Origin: Ilyonectria destructans
Taxonomy: Eukaryota > Ascomycota > Sordariomycetes > Hypocreales > Nectriaceae
Length of the DNA: 64,000 nt
NCBI GenBank assembly: GCA_020740775.1
Contig: JAHEWK010000016.1
Location: 186,001-250,000, forward strand
Reading direction: 5' to 3'
Part shown: positions 23,174 through 33,459 of the stretch, piece after piece
Position numbering within the stretch: the stretch's first letter is position 1
Layout: the number at the start of each line of letters is the position of its first letter
Notes under the pieces: model-generated
The model's input: only the letters and a program-made list of their open reading frames with translations
Database searches by the model: none
Told to the model about the DNA's origin: nothing
Translations under genes and position numbers: made by a program

Positions 23174-24598
23174 CTAGGATGAAAGTCCCGTGTGGTCCTT
23201 CACAGATCGTCGCTTCATATATACGTGTAACCCTCCTTCCATCGGCAAGGTCAAGTGAGTCCGACTAACTTTGTCCCCATCATATGCTAGCGAAATTTCA
23301 AATGTAGTTATCAGCGTCATAATGACCGGGACAGCAATCAACTCAGCCATTTTCTTGCTCGGACAAAGCCGCGAACCGCCTAGAAACACTGGAAAATCTG
23401 CAGCGCTTCGCTGAAGAACTTGTCCACCAGCTAGCCACCTGTCAGGTCGATATTGGTTGGCATCGCTACCCCATGTTGTCTTAGATCGATTCAGAGCCCA
23501 GGTACACCAGACAACAATTGTATTCTTGCCGAGAAAGGTGCCATCAGGCAGAATCGAATCTTGCTGAGCTTGTTTAATCTCGACTAGAATTGGCGGGTAT
23601 AGTCTGAGCGATTCGTAGAATGTGGCGACAATATATGAAACGCTGTTGGGATTCAGATGTTCCGGAGTAAGCATGAGACCTGTAGCATTATCTTGCACAT
23701 TGTCTTGGATGACTTTGTGTAATGTGTCGGCCATTTCTTCGTGCTTCATGAGGAGATAGAACGTCCACGTTAGCGCCTGGGCGACTGTGTCCTTGCCTGC
23801 GGAAAGGTAATTCAAAGCCGAATCTGCAACTAGTTTCTCGTCCCCAAAAGAGTCAAACAACGCATGAATGAGGTCTCCTGATGTCTCGTGATCCTTGTTT
23901 GAGCTGGCCATGGCTTTGGAATCCCTAACAGCGAGAGCATGTGAAACCAGATGCTGGCCAAAATTTTTCATGGTTCGAATGGATCTGCGCAATTTCCAGC
24001 CGGTAATAAATTCTGTAACGAACCATAGTGGATTTTGGAATCGCTTCGCGATCATGCCAGAAACATAGTCAAAGGCAACTGTGAAGTCGTCATCAGCATG
24101 CATTTCCATCCCATAAGCCAGTTTGCCCATCAGCTGTGTTGTAATCTCATGCATCACGGCCTCCAGGTCTACCACTGTCCTCCCGTCTGCCCCCAACATC
24201 AGATTCTCAACATGTTCGAGTATCGTTGGTAATTCCGAGTTAGCCAGAAGTCTCATATTGGCAACACTAAAGAATTGCCATCCCGCCTTTCTCTGCTGCT
24301 TCCAAAGATCTCCATCCACATTGACGATGCCGTTGCCGAATAAATCCCATAAGCGTTCTTTGAAGAATTTTCCTTTCTCGAAGATACGATCATGTTTAAA
24401 TTTTATGTAGTCAAGGTTGGCGGGGTCAGATATGATGACTCCTGGAGGTAGAAAAGGGACCTTGATGCGCAGAGTTTGCTGGCCGTAGAAGTCAATGCAT
24501 CTGGTGAACCACTTGAAGAGATTCTCACGGGGCTGGAGGAAAACAAGCCCGTTGCCAACGATGGGCAAGGTGCCAGGAGAGTTTCTAATTAGCAGCAC
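23174..24598 (-). CDS. Cytochrome P450, 5' end missing
   Basis: An uninterrupted frame of 474 codons encodes nearly the whole P450 fold. Landmarks are the PGTLPIVGNG hinge at the very N-terminus, the I-helix LSAGKDT, the ExxR motif ESLR, and the heme loop FLGGSRLCPS, with the ligand Cys present but Ser at the last Gly position. The membrane anchor that normally precedes the PGTLP hinge (about 30-45 residues) is absent. There is no ATG: the frame opens four bases past the TAA (24605-24603) of the upstream same-strand rhodopsin-like gene, and the next in-frame Met is about 115 residues in. It is therefore either N-terminally truncated or translated through a fused transcript. The fold resembles CYP52/CYP86-like fungal fatty-acid or alkane hydroxylases in general layout; no substrate is claimed. 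Confidence 0.82.
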   Translation of the reverse strand: MLLIRNSPGTLPIVGNGLVFLQPRENLFKWFTRCIDFYGQQTLRIKVPFLPPGVIISDPANLDYIKFKHDRIFEKGKFFKERLWDLFGNGIVNVDGDLWKQQRKAGWQFFSVANMRLLANSELPTILEHVENLMLGADGRTVVDLEAVMHEITTQLMGKLAYGMEMHADDDFTVAFDYVSGMIAKRFQNPLWFVTEFITGWKLRRSIRTMKNFGQHLVSHALAVRDSKAMASSNKDHETSGDLIHALFDSFGDEKLVADSALNYLSAGKDTVAQALTWTFYLLMKHEEMADTLHKVIQDNVQDNATGLMLTPEHLNPNSVSYIVATFYESLRLYPPILVEIKQAQQDSILPDGTFLGKNTIVVWCTWALNRSKTTWGSDANQYRPDRWLAGGQVLQRSAADFPVFLGGSRLCPSKKMAELIAVPVIMTLITTFEISLAYDGDKVSRTHLTLPMEGGLHVYMKRRSVKDHTGLSS

Positions 24599-24602
24599 TG
24601 CG

Positions 24603-25971
24603 TTAAGATTTACAACTCATACTTTCACAGGCCGCTTCATCGCTAGTTTGAAGAGGTATCTCGTTTCCTCCCCGTGTTGGAACCAGACGAGAGTCCGAAG
24701 TCAAGTAAATCGGTCGCGGTATCAGTCCGCTGGCGCTGTCAGATGTACCGTGTTTGGTTCTGACTATTGATCGCAATCTTCGGAGAAACGGCTTGAGGGA
24801 CGGAAGGCATGCACATATTAAAGCTAGGTGAGCCTCAACCGTCCTGCTAATGAAGAATTGGATACGTCAGTACACTTTAGGCAGATGCGACATGAAAACT
24901 GACCACCATGCTACCAGCCCGGCACTGTCCCAGGTAAGGTCACGATACGAAAGTGAGGCTACTGCCTTACTTAACCTCACAACACTGATCCCCAAGACTC
25001 TGCCGTTGTGTCAGCGTTAAATCGCAGAGGTAGTTTGAATACATACAAACCACCTGTCATCATGATCATGGTGACGCCAATCTTTTGCCTTTTCGGTATG
25101 CTTAGACCCCATAGAATCATAATCGGGAGAAATAGAATGATTGCATCCGTGACCGTATTCATCACTCCACTGAAAATGGTAACTTTCAAGAAATTTATAC
25201 AGGACCCGTCTGTGATGGTGAGGTCCCAGTATTTCTCAAGTGGTTGGCATGCATAAAGCCATACAAATGAGGTGATGATGCTGTAAAGTATGGTGATCAC
25301 CATGGTGGCATAAATAATGCTCCTGAGCTTTCCTGATTCTACAACGAATCTGAGATAAAAGGCCAAGATGGAAAGTTTCGTCAACATGATGGACATTCCG
25401 TAGAATGTGCCGACAATGGCCCCAGCCTGAGGTGCAATACGTCAGCTTTAAGAATAGACATGACAGTAGAAGGCCATACTTTCATAAAGTGGTTATTAAA
25501 AGTTGAGAATGGGATATCCCATCCGTGGCGCCCGAAGCCATACTTTGTCACTCGGAAAAGTGAGCGATTATCCTTTATCTGGGGTGTGGCTGCATACTGA
25601 GAGTACATGACAACACTGAGTATATTACCGCCAAGATCTGTCCCAGGGTTCTCTATGTTAGCCAACGTTAATCATGGTATTGGAAACCTACCCATGCAGG
25701 AACCAACAGGTCTATACTGTCATGTCAGCATCTTGTCACCAGGCATGGAGGATAGAACATTACAGTCAGCCCAGTCCCGCTTCTTTGTGATTGCGGCGAA
25801 GGTATAGATACGGAGTAACACAAAACAGGACGAGGCAGCCAAACACCCAACCGAATAGCCGATGATGAGGTGATCCAAGGTCGGCGGGTCGACGAAGTTC
25901 GGTTTTACACCAGGAGGGGGCGGCGCGAGACTCACGGCGTCGTCCCGGCGCCAAAATAGTGCAGAAAGCAT
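24603..25971 (-). CDS. Rhodopsin-like (PTH11-type) fungal membrane protein
   Basis: Six exons (25971-25764, 25711-25692, 25650-25480, 25426-25047, 24999-24904, 24843-24603) give 371 residues. The second exon is only 20 nt and supplies the YLLVPAW segment after a DWAD motif, which the family expects. Further marks are YGFGRHGWDIP, TKLSILAFYLRF, the ACQPLEKYWD loop, MTGG with the following ISVVRL helix, and VEAHLALICACLPSLKPFLR at the last helix. A Ser/Arg-rich tail ends in TAA at 24605-24603. Function is presumed membrane sensing or signalling. The stop codon directly abuts the P450 frame. Confidence 0.82.
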
Positions 25972-27025
25972 TTATTCGACGTCGAATGCAGCTGGAGCGA
26001 TAGACACCGGGCAAATTCCCTTTGATGATCAAATTGTAGCCCTAGAAATGGGGGAGGGCAATGACTTCTGCGGTTGTGGTATGGTGATCAGATTTGCAGT
26101 AGACGCGTGCATGCGGGAACAGCCTTGTAAACGCGTGATTGAATTGATCCCTCGGGCGCCGTAGTACCCGTACCTGGCCAGCTATTTGTACTGCTAGCTT
26201 CTGTCACGGGCTACTAATTGCGTTGTTGCCAAAGTATCCTGTGGAATGCAGATATGCACGTGTCTAGCCTGTCGGGGATGACTGTCGTTGAATGAGGCTT
26301 GCGACCAACACACACTAGCTGACATGGCTGAGTGTTACGACATGGTCCCTGGCAGTGGTGGTTGAACCGGGCCGGATGTCCTGTCGCAGGGACGCTTAAT
26401 GTGTCTACCTGCTCCTCTTCCCCTTGCCTTCATAGAACGAGTTCCTCCGCCTTTTAATTCCCCGCGTTGGACTTCTCGGCGAGCAAGTCCTCCCTAGTAG
26501 AAAGGCTAGATGTAGCTTAGGATCCCTTTCTCCCCCAGAATGTCAGGAGTGCGGCTGCTGTAGAACGCGCATCGCTGTCCTACCCAGCCAATAACTGGTC
26601 CCACGAGCGTCATTCCTCTAGGGTGGGATTGTGTGTCTCATCCCTGGCGGATTGCAATTTGCCACAGGCCTGAGCGACTGTTGACTCGCCTGAGAGACAA
26701 TATTGTTGGAGCATGGTCAAGCCTATGAATCAGAAGGACGCTGTCACAACCTCTCAGAGACACTGTGGCAGCGCCTCCGTCAAAGCATGCATGTTTAGTA
26801 CAAGCCACTTCATCATCACTCTCCTTCCTCGAACTCTCAGCCCTCAGCCACTATTGTCTCACTATTCCCTACACTGATCAAATTCCCGCATGTGGACGTG
26901 CACAGACGGTTTGTTTGCAGACTGGTCATAACGAAAGCAGCCACGTTCAACCCCAAGGTATGCTAAACCCAACTTGGTAAACATGCAACGCATTGCATGT
27001 TTACTCGGCCCCCTGGAACAGGACG
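25972..27025. other. Intergenic; perfect 12-bp hairpin near its end
   Basis: About 1 kb with no supportable gene. A perfect inverted repeat GTAAACATGCAA / TTGCATGTTTAC with a 4-base loop sits at 26977-27004, directly before the broken metal-ATPase gene. Confidence 0.6.
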
Positions 27026-27029
27026 TGAT

Positions 27030-28815
27030 TGGATCAGGACGAGCGTGATGATTGGCTGGGAGGCGCGACTTGGATACATCTTGCAGATCATGGTACTTAC
27101 GGCAGCTAATGCTAGAGCAACATCAGGCAGCCGCCAGGAGGCTTGGTGTCTAGAAATTGCGAATCTCGAGGACCGGCCGCCCAGAGGAGCAAGACGGGGC
27201 GGCTGCGGCAGAGGAGGAAGAGGTGAGGGCAATCACAGCAATTCCGCCGCCGTTGCCACCGCCAGGAGTGGCCACCGCGTCTAGAAAAATAGCTACCAAG
27301 GCTGGACAGGCATACAGGCTCGCGCCCGATCAGAAAACCATCCACCTCTCCCAGACGTACATGGTCTTGCTTTGCTAGCGATGCTGCCCCAGCGGCGCAG
27401 TTGGCATCCTGCCGAGGCTGGCCACGAATTACGAAAAGGTGATGGCAGGGCACGCTGGGAGCCGGTGGCTCTGCAGTTGTTCTGCCAGGGCCGATATGCA
27501 AGGTACTGGATTGTGGACGACAGCAACAGCAGCAACAGCGAAACAGCGACAGTATATTGGCCTCGCTGCTCCTACGGCTCTTTTCGTCGGTGGCGGCCTG
27601 GTAGCTAAACACCGTATCCTCGTCAAGGGCGGAGGGTAGGCTTTCTAAGAAGCGAGTGGTCTCGACATTATCGTCTTCGACAAGATGGGCACCCTGACGC
27701 AGGGTTGCGAGCCTAAGGTCACAGACCACAAATTATTAATAGCCGATGATGCCACCTAGGATGAGCAGGCGATTCTCGATGTCCTGGGAGAACTAGAAGG
27801 AAAGAGCAGCCACCCCATCGGCAAAGCCACCATCGCGTTCTGCAGATCTAGGGATGCAACGGGTGCCAAAGCCAAGCACGTCGAAGAAATAGCAGGAAAG
27901 GGAATGAAGGGTTCATTCAACGTCGAATCATTGTCCCACCCGGTCGAACTACTCGCGGGCAACGATGCCCTCATGGCCGACCACGGCATCTCCTTCGGCA
28001 GCATGGAATCCGCCACTCTGGACTTGTGAAAAGTCAAGCAAAGTCGGTCGTGCTTGTTGAAGTGAGGTCTATGCCGCCCGCTGCGGATGTATCGCGGAGA
28101 CCGCTCGCCATTTCCGCTCGCCATTTTCGCTGCTTCAGATCCTCTTCGATCTGAATCTCGCCCTGTTGTCGAGGCGATTCAATGTCAAAGTATAGACGTG
28201 TGGATGATATCGGGAGATAACCCGACAACTGCCTACGCTGTTGGCGCCATGGTTGGCATTCCTCCGAAGCATATCATCGCTGGCGTACTACTAGAGCAAA
28301 AGGCCGACAGGATCAAGAATCTCCAGAAGAGCCAAGTCAAGTCCAAATCGCGGCCCTTTTTTGGGCTGAGGAAGCAATCCACGGAACAAAGACCAATGTC
28401 GCTATGGTCGGCGATGGCGTTAACGACTCCCCTGCCTTGACCGTTGCTGATGTTGGAATCGCTATTGGCTCTGACTCCGACGCTGCCATCTCTGCCGCCG
28501 AATTCGTGCTTATGGCACCAAGTCTTGCCACCTTTCTGACGCTAATCAAACTCAGCCGCACGGTATTCAGGCGTGACAAGTTCAATTTCGCCTGGGCTCT
28601 TGTTTATAACCTCGTCGCCTGGTCTCTCGCCGCTGGAGTCTACCGAGTACGGAGCGGTGGCCAGCACATCAGACTCGATCCCGTATGGGCTAGTTTGGCC
28701 ATGGCTCTGAGCAGTGTGAACGTGATCTGCAGTAGCCTTCTCCTTCGAAGCAGGCTGCCAGTTGTAGGATTCAGGAATAATGGAGCTTCGGGCCAACAAT
28801 TGCCATCGGCGTAGA
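27030..28815 (+). pseudogene. P1B-type heavy-metal (copper) ATPase, broken
   Basis: Segments of one P1B ATPase appear in shifting plus-strand frames. A transmembrane-like TSVMI...ARLGYIL piece lies near 27035. Later parts are clearer: GLAAPTALFVGGG (27563), the phosphorylation loop at about 27687 reading DKMGTLTQG where DKTGT is expected, KSSHPIGKAT, MISGDNPTTAYAVGAMVGIP (28207), then MVGDGVNDSPAL and the final membrane helices to 28815. Stop codons (two just before the DKMGT loop, one after it), a TGA near 28027 and frame changes interrupt it. The Thr-to-Met change in the aspartyl-phosphate loop is a C-to-T transition. The CPC metal site and N-terminal metal-binding domains are not readable. 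Such pumps export copper or similar ions; this copy cannot. Confidence 0.8.
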
Positions 28816-29985
28816 TAGTTTCATTAGCTACTAATGGATGTTGTCTTTTGTACTTGATTGGTCTCGTTCACAAGTGAGCGGCTCGAAGATACGAAATTTC
28901 CGGCCATACCACGTCAGGGCCGCTCTGCTCCTGCGCCAGGGAAACACATGCCCCGCCCGCCCCTGGAAGCAGACTGGGCGTCGTGATGATGTGGTCACCA
29001 AACTGAAGGAAATGGCTAAAAATAAGTTAGTGAGCTCAGTGTTGAGGAGCGGACCCTTCTCAGAATTGCCTGCAAGAACGTGGTCGGCATACGCCGTGTC
29101 TGTTCGCGCATCATCTCTTCAATCAAGCAAAAAGGGTTGGCCAATGCCACTACGGGAGAGTCCAAAGTCTTATATTACAAGATGTGCGCCTATAGAAACA
29201 ACATCCGGTCCAAACAGTGGCGAACCGAACGGAGATAGTGAACGCGGCGCCAAATCTCGTATAAGTCAGTAGACACAATCTCAAGCTCCATCTAGTTAAC
29301 AACGGGCGCCGTTAGAGGTGGTCCCACCGCTGAAGTCCCAAAACCAGATAAAGAGAAATACGACAACGACGAGTAGCTATGTCTCACTAGTACGAGTTGG
29401 TCTTCGAAGACATCGGCAAGACCTACTCCGGCTTCTGGAACTCCTTCGACAGCATCGTCACCGCCATCGCTGACTACAGGTCCTACAAGAACACGTTCAC
29501 CCTGTACTTCTATTTTAGTCCGCCAACCACCTGTTGAGGCTGACTTTTATTAACCCCGTGCACGGGAGCCGCCCTATTCTGGGCGTATTGGCGTCCCAGA
29601 TCTTCCAATGTACAACGGATCTCATCAAGTGGGACTCTGACATTGAATGGGAGGTGGGGCCGGAAGTTGCACGCTAATTAAGGCTTGAATTCTTGGTGGT
29701 GACCTAAACTCGCTGATCTTGCACGGGGATAGGATCCGCTGCAGCTGGCTGCGTGACTCGCTTTGTCACATCTCACCGGCACATCCCGTACTGCACTCAA
29801 CAGGGGCAATACAATAGGCGGGACGCTGGCTGTGCTCCCGGAAGGCGGAAAAGCTTCCGGCCAGGGCTAATGCTGTGGAGGAGGGAAGGGGCCGAGCGTA
29901 ACGCCTCCTGGAAGGACCGTTTCACGAATGGGAGACACCAGTGGCGCGGAAATGATAGCGTGGTACGATTCTTTCTGCGCAAGCC
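28816..29985. other. Gene-poor stretch, decayed sequence
   Basis: About 1.2 kb. A 144-codon frame (28838-29272) and a short open piece near 29380-29520 (FEDIGKTYSGFWNSFDSIV region) look protein-like in composition, but I do not recognise them. They may belong to decayed neighbours of the ATPase or the LINE. Confidence 0.3.
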
Positions 29986-29989
29986 ACGA

Positions 29990-31115
29990 TATAGAAAAAA
30001 CGACCTGACGATGCTATGCGCTGGCTGGGCATCTGGCTAGATAGTAAACTATCGTTCTGCATCCACGTAGACAAGTGGACGGCGGCAGTGCAGGCCGTTG
30101 CATATCATCTGCGCGGACTCGCCAATACGAGTTATGGCCTGCTCCCTGGAGCCACGCGAACGGCTGTTAGAGTATGCGTTGAACCAGTCCTGCTCTATGG
30201 AGCTGAGGTGTGGTATCCAGGAGCGACCCGTCCCCAATAGAGCCGGCCAACTAAAGACTGCACACCAAGCACTCAGCATCTCCTACGGAGGATGAACAAG
30301 GCCATCAAACACTCTATGTGAGCCATACTCCCTACCTGGAGGACAACACCCCTTGCTGCCCTGCATCGGAAAAGCGGGATACCGTCAGTCGGCCAGCTCC
30401 TAGAAGCACGCCAATACCGCTTCTCCTCCCGACTCAAGTCTCTCGACGAAGCCCATCCCCTGGCGAATCGCACCCGTCCGCCTAGCCAACTCGTATATTA
30501 CGAACTCATCAAACGTAAATACCAAGCACCAGAAAACAACTTCAGGACTCGTCTCCGACGCACCGACCAGCTCCTTAAACACTGCCCACAGCCACGTCTC
30601 ATACAACAGCGCTTCAACAATAAACAGACGATCCCTCTTCAGGTAACATCAAAAGAAGAATCAGCCAAGGCCTTCCTTAAATAGACTCAGTCAATCAACC
30701 AACTCACCCCTGTCCTCGAACGGAGCAGCCAGATATGGCTTCACTATTCACCAGAATAATACTACAGTCTAAAATAGCTCAGGCCGCCTCGGGCCTGCTG
30801 AGGTCTTTAACGCCGAAGCTAGAGGAGCGCTAGAGGGTCTGAAAGCCGCGCTAGACCTCCCAGAATCTGTAAAGCAGGATATTATAGTGTGCCTGGATAA
30901 CCTCGCCGCTGCCGCATACCTCCGAGGGACTCCATCTGATTCATTTCAAGAGGTCTTTCTTGAGTTTCAGATGTTAGCTGCATCGCATAGAGCTATATAT
31001 ATACACTGGATTTCTGGCTATACAGACATTCCCGGTAATAAATAAGCTGCTAAGTTAGCAAAAGCAGCATCCTTACTGCTGGAATCTAAGGGGGCTCGAC
31101 TAATATTAGCGTACC
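29990..31115 (+). mobile_element. LINE-type non-LTR retrotransposon remnant
   Basis: The plus strand carries the end of the reverse transcriptase region (RWLGIWLDSKLSF, then YHLRGLANTSYG and CVEPVLLYGAEVWYPG). A linker with LHRKSGIPSVGQLLEAR follows, then an RNase H part (AEARGALEGLKAALDLP at about 30810, VCLDNLAAAAYLRGTPSD, WISGYTDIPGNK). This order is typical of fungal Tad/I-clade LINEs with a terminal RNase H. Several stops and frame shifts interrupt it; the 5' part with endonuclease and RT core is missing. Base composition becomes AT-rich toward its 3' end, merging into the RIP-like block. Confidence 0.75.
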
Positions 31116-31640
31116 TATAAAGGGTTATAAAATAAAAGCCTAAAGAAGCCTTCAAAATATAGCGGATATCCTCTATACTGGAGCAGTATAGAAGATCTAA
31201 TCTTAAGGTGACTTTATACTGCCTACTGGAACTCTTACTTCTGCAAGTAACTCCTTACTATCTGCTTGCAGTAAGATCCTTATATAGGGATTTTGCTGTA
31301 TACTACGAGAGATTTAATTATAATAATATATAACTGACCTACTTATACAGCTAACATAAGATACCAGATTATATCTTCTACTGGAGAAAGATGCCGCTAT
31401 ACTATTGGGTAAGGCTGAACCCCTTACTGAATGCAGCAGTTGACCTTGCAATAGGTAGAGATTTTAAGAAGTTTATTAAACTGACGAGGAAAAGCGCCTT
31501 CTTCGCGAAGATATACTCTTGCCACTAGACGACCCGGACTCGCATTTGCGTCTTCTTTCTCCCTTATTCCCTTACACTCTCCTTTGGTTTCTTTCTTAAT
31601 TACATAGGTTTTCTGGCAGAGGGGTGTCGTACCACCCATC
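31116..31640. other. LINE 3' flank, decaying into AT-rich DNA
   Basis: Sequence after the RNase H part becomes progressively AT-rich. A minus-strand 71-codon frame at 31424-31639 has no domain and is probably transposon-derived. Confidence 0.35.
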
Positions 31641-32465
31641 CTGCTAACGGGTAACAGGCTTGAATTAAAGCGCCTTTAAACTGTAAATATACTGGATAGT
31701 GGTCTGCTTCTGTAAACTGCGGAAAATAAAGGTTATAGTTAAGAGTGTTAAATTTTATATTGTAAATTAACTAGCTTAGCTCTACCTTTTAACATTATAT
31801 AGAATTTAGCAGTAGAGATTCTAACTTAGTATATTCTTTACTATAATAGGGGACTTTATAGGCCTTATAGCTTTAGATGTGTTGGAGGTTATAAGGCAGT
31901 GGAATAAAGTAATATAATTATAAAAGAAATATCCTAATAAAGGATATAAGGTTAAGGGGTATATAAAGATAAGAGGTAGATAGTATAAGATAGTATAAGA
32001 TAGTGTATTAATAGTGTATTATGTAGTGATAATAATATAAAATAATTCTGGAATTACCCAGAGGGTCTCAGCCTTTTTATAGACAATTTGCTTAAAATCC
32101 AGCTATTGTATTAAGACAATATATATACCATTGGAAAGCCTAAAATTCCAGCTTTCTTATGGTACTGCATTTGTCCTTATGGGTACTTTCCTTATTGAGT
32201 AATATTGATTCCAAATAGCGTATACTTTAAAATCAACTGATTTTAAAGCGCGGATAGATTAATAAGCCGATTCGGGCTGATTAGTCATACAGTATGAATA
32301 TCAGTAATAATACTGTATTTTAGTATCTTCTTATAAGAATTTTTATAGGATTTTTAAGCTATATTTTAAAGCTTAAAGCTTAAAGCTTAATCTTATAAAG
32401 AAGTTATAAAGTTATATATTTATAGACTTTAACAAGATGAAATATATATATATATATATATATAT

Positions 32466-32755
32466 TATTATTAAAATTACTATTTTAATTACTATTTTAA
32501 ATTCTATATTATATATTTATATAAGTATAATAAGAGACTTAATTTATTAATTATAAATTTAATTACAGTTTTTTTACCTCTTTTAAATTTTCTCTATAAT
32601 ATCTTTTTATAATTTAATTTCTTTCGGTTTTTATAGTTATTAATTCTTTAGCTATAAGTTAATTAATATTAAATTATATATTAGCTATATAATTTATACT
32701 ATATAGCTAGAGTAATATAAGCTATTTAAGAATACCTTTTTAGCTAGAGAAATTA
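32466..32755 (+). repeat. About 290-bp repeat, copy 1 of 3
   Basis: Begins TATTATTAAAATTACTATTT and continues through an AATTTAATTACAG segment. It is closely similar to 35066-35345 (same orientation) and to 38170-37880 (inverted). It ends immediately before the GC-rich island. Likely the end of a RIP-eroded transposon. Confidence 0.65.
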
Positions 32756-32758
32756 TAT

Positions 32759-32957
32759 AACAGGGATCGTGGCACTAAAGCCCTGTTGCAATAACCTAGC
32801 GTCTGCAGCAGCCGGTAGGCTGCTGAGGCAAAAGATCAAGCGATAATAGCAGTTATCGCACTAAAGCTGTGCACATACACCTATTATATAGCGTGATGCT
32901 GCCGTTAGGGGCCCAAAGGGCCCCCTATACAGCTTCCACATTACAACTATCCCACCT
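32759..32957 (+). repeat. 198-bp direct repeat, left copy of GC-rich island
   Basis: Starts AACAGGGATCGTGGCACTA and includes GCAGCAGCCGGTAGGCTGCTGAGG, itself a partly palindromic segment. It is about 90 percent identical by eye to 33260-33458, with most differences being transitions. The two copies flank about 300 bp of GC-rich sequence, giving a roughly 700-bp unit that may be a miniature LTR-type element. Confidence 0.75.
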
Positions 32958-33259
32958 CTAAGGGTAGCACGGCCTCAGGCTACAGACTTATTCCTGCGCC
33001 GTAGCAACGTGGCCACTTAGGAGCCTGGTACCTCCAAGCTCTAGGATGCCAAATAGATAGAGACCCCCAAGGGCCGAGGGTGCGGGAGCTATCTCTGCGA
33101 GTCTGCATCGCCGCACTGTCGACAGCGACGCGCTACAGCGCCGCCAGCCCTTGTAAGCCCTAGCCTAACGCAGTCACAAGGTTCGGCTGACCCTTTTCTT
33201 GGGGTTCGAACCGCCGACCTTCCGCATAGCTAGAACCTGCGACTTGCTATTATAATTGT
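32958..33259. mobile_element. Internal part of the GC-rich 700-bp element
   Basis: About 300 bp of normal base composition inside the AT-rich block. It has no open frame. Near its right end it contains GGGGTTCGAACC (33201-33212), which on the minus strand reads GGTTCGAACCCC, a good match to a tRNA-type B box; the T-arm stem does not close, so it is not a tRNA gene. No convincing primer-binding site follows the left repeat, so a standard LTR element is not proven. A SINE-like or TRIM-like origin is possible. Confidence 0.45.
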
Positions 33260-33458
33260 AACAGGGATTGTGGCACTAGAGCCCTGTTGCAATGACCTAG
33301 CGTCTGCAGCAGCCGGTAGGCTGCTGAGGCAAAAGATCAGGCAATAATAGCAGTTATCGTACTAAAGCTGTGCACACACACCTATTATATAGTGTGACGC
33401 TGCCGTTAGGGGCCTGAAGGGCCCTCTATATAGCTTCTATATTATAAATTATTCTACT
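33260..33458 (+). repeat. 198-bp direct repeat, right copy of GC-rich island
   Basis: Starts AACAGGGATTGTGGCACTA. Compared with the left copy it shows more T and A at the far end (for example CTTCTATATTATAAA against CTTCCACATTACAAC), a C-to-T bias. It is followed at once by the tRNA-like relic of the left inverted-repeat arm. Confidence 0.75.
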
Positions 33459-33459
33459 T

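Noticed and set aside
27112..27729. 205-codon minus-strand open frame with Cys run
   Set aside because: Lies antisense to the P1B ATPase pseudogene; the Cys-rich run is the complement of CAGCAACAGCAGCAACAG and is not a protein feature.
33190..33250. tRNA gene in the GC-rich island
   Set aside because: The B box matches well but the T-stem and acceptor stem do not pair, so a functional tRNA is not supported.
32759..33458. Standard LTR retrotransposon
   Set aside because: The internal part is about 300 bp, has no gag or pol, and no clear primer-binding site or polypurine tract next to the repeats.
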